Positions 5,436 through 5,436 of a stretch of DNA of 5,436 nucleotides are shown here, one piece after another. The notes under the pieces are model-generated. The model made no database searches, was not told the origin of the DNA, and saw nothing but the letters and a program-made list of their open reading frames with translations. Both the position numbers and the translations under genes were made by a program. Numbering within the stretch: position 1 is the first letter of the stretch; each line of letters begins with the position of its first letter. The stretch is from Candidatus Latescibacterota bacterium (GTDB lineage: Bacteria; Eisenbacteria; RBG-16-71-46; SZUA-252). The DNA lies in assembly GCA_016207265.1 (NCBI GenBank), contig JACQPZ010000205.1, positions 1 to 5,436 of the forward strand, written 5' to 3'.

Positions 5436-5436
5436 T

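Larger units (their letters stand above)
4968..5436. other. Gene-free regulatory interval upstream of HU
   Basis: I find no convincing protein-coding gene in these 469 bp. The longer open frames lack ribosome sites, and the minus-strand ones run through the HU promoter. The stretch holds the HU leader (4968-5106), its promoter, and then about 295 bp of palindromes and promoter-like motifs listed separately. It looks like a divergent control region between HU and a rightward gene beyond the edge. Confidence 0.6.

Overview
This is a gene-dense, high-GC bacterial chromosomal window with housekeeping and lipid-metabolism content. I see no transposase, phage gene, CRISPR array, tRNA or rRNA. The lineage cannot be fixed from the sequence. 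The inositol-phosphate synthase and its partner lipid synthase look like the actinobacterial type, but that pair is also known outside Actinobacteria. A candidate sigma-54 promoter with an upstream palindrome at the right edge would fit a Gram-negative-type bacterium better.

The left two thirds (1-3775) is one minus-strand gene run, read right to left: L-threonine aldolase (ltaE), 16S rRNA 2'-O-methyltransferase (rsmI), a CDP-alcohol phosphatidyltransferase resembling phosphatidylinositol-phosphate synthase, myo-inositol-1-phosphate synthase (ino1), and the first 20 codons of thymidylate kinase (tmk), which is cut by the window edge. The first three genes overlap by 4 nt at each junction (ATGA, then TTGA), and the last two are 18 nt apart. 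The run is therefore probably one operon with translational coupling. Ino1 makes inositol-1-phosphate from glucose-6-phosphate, and the lipid enzyme would join it to CDP-diacylglycerol, so the central pair is a compact inositol-phospholipid pathway.

The centre (3776-4667) has a 138-bp divergent spacer with weak candidate promoters for both directions. It is followed on the plus strand by a membrane zinc metallopeptidase of the YugP type, and then by a strong perfect-stem terminator that also serves the convergent HU/IHF gene.

The right part (4689-5436) has a minus-strand HU/IHF-family DNA-binding protein with a near-consensus sigma-70 promoter (TTGACA-N16-TATATT). Beyond it are about 300 bp with no convincing gene but dense regulatory-looking structure: an NtrC-like palindrome, an AT-rich segment with an IHF-like core inside a 9-bp inverted repeat, a textbook sigma-54 -24/-12 element (TGGCAC-N5-TTGC) pointing out of the window, and a long imperfect hairpin that would lie in that transcript's leader. 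This layout is the most interesting feature. It predicts a sigma-54-dependent, enhancer-controlled gene just beyond position 5436.
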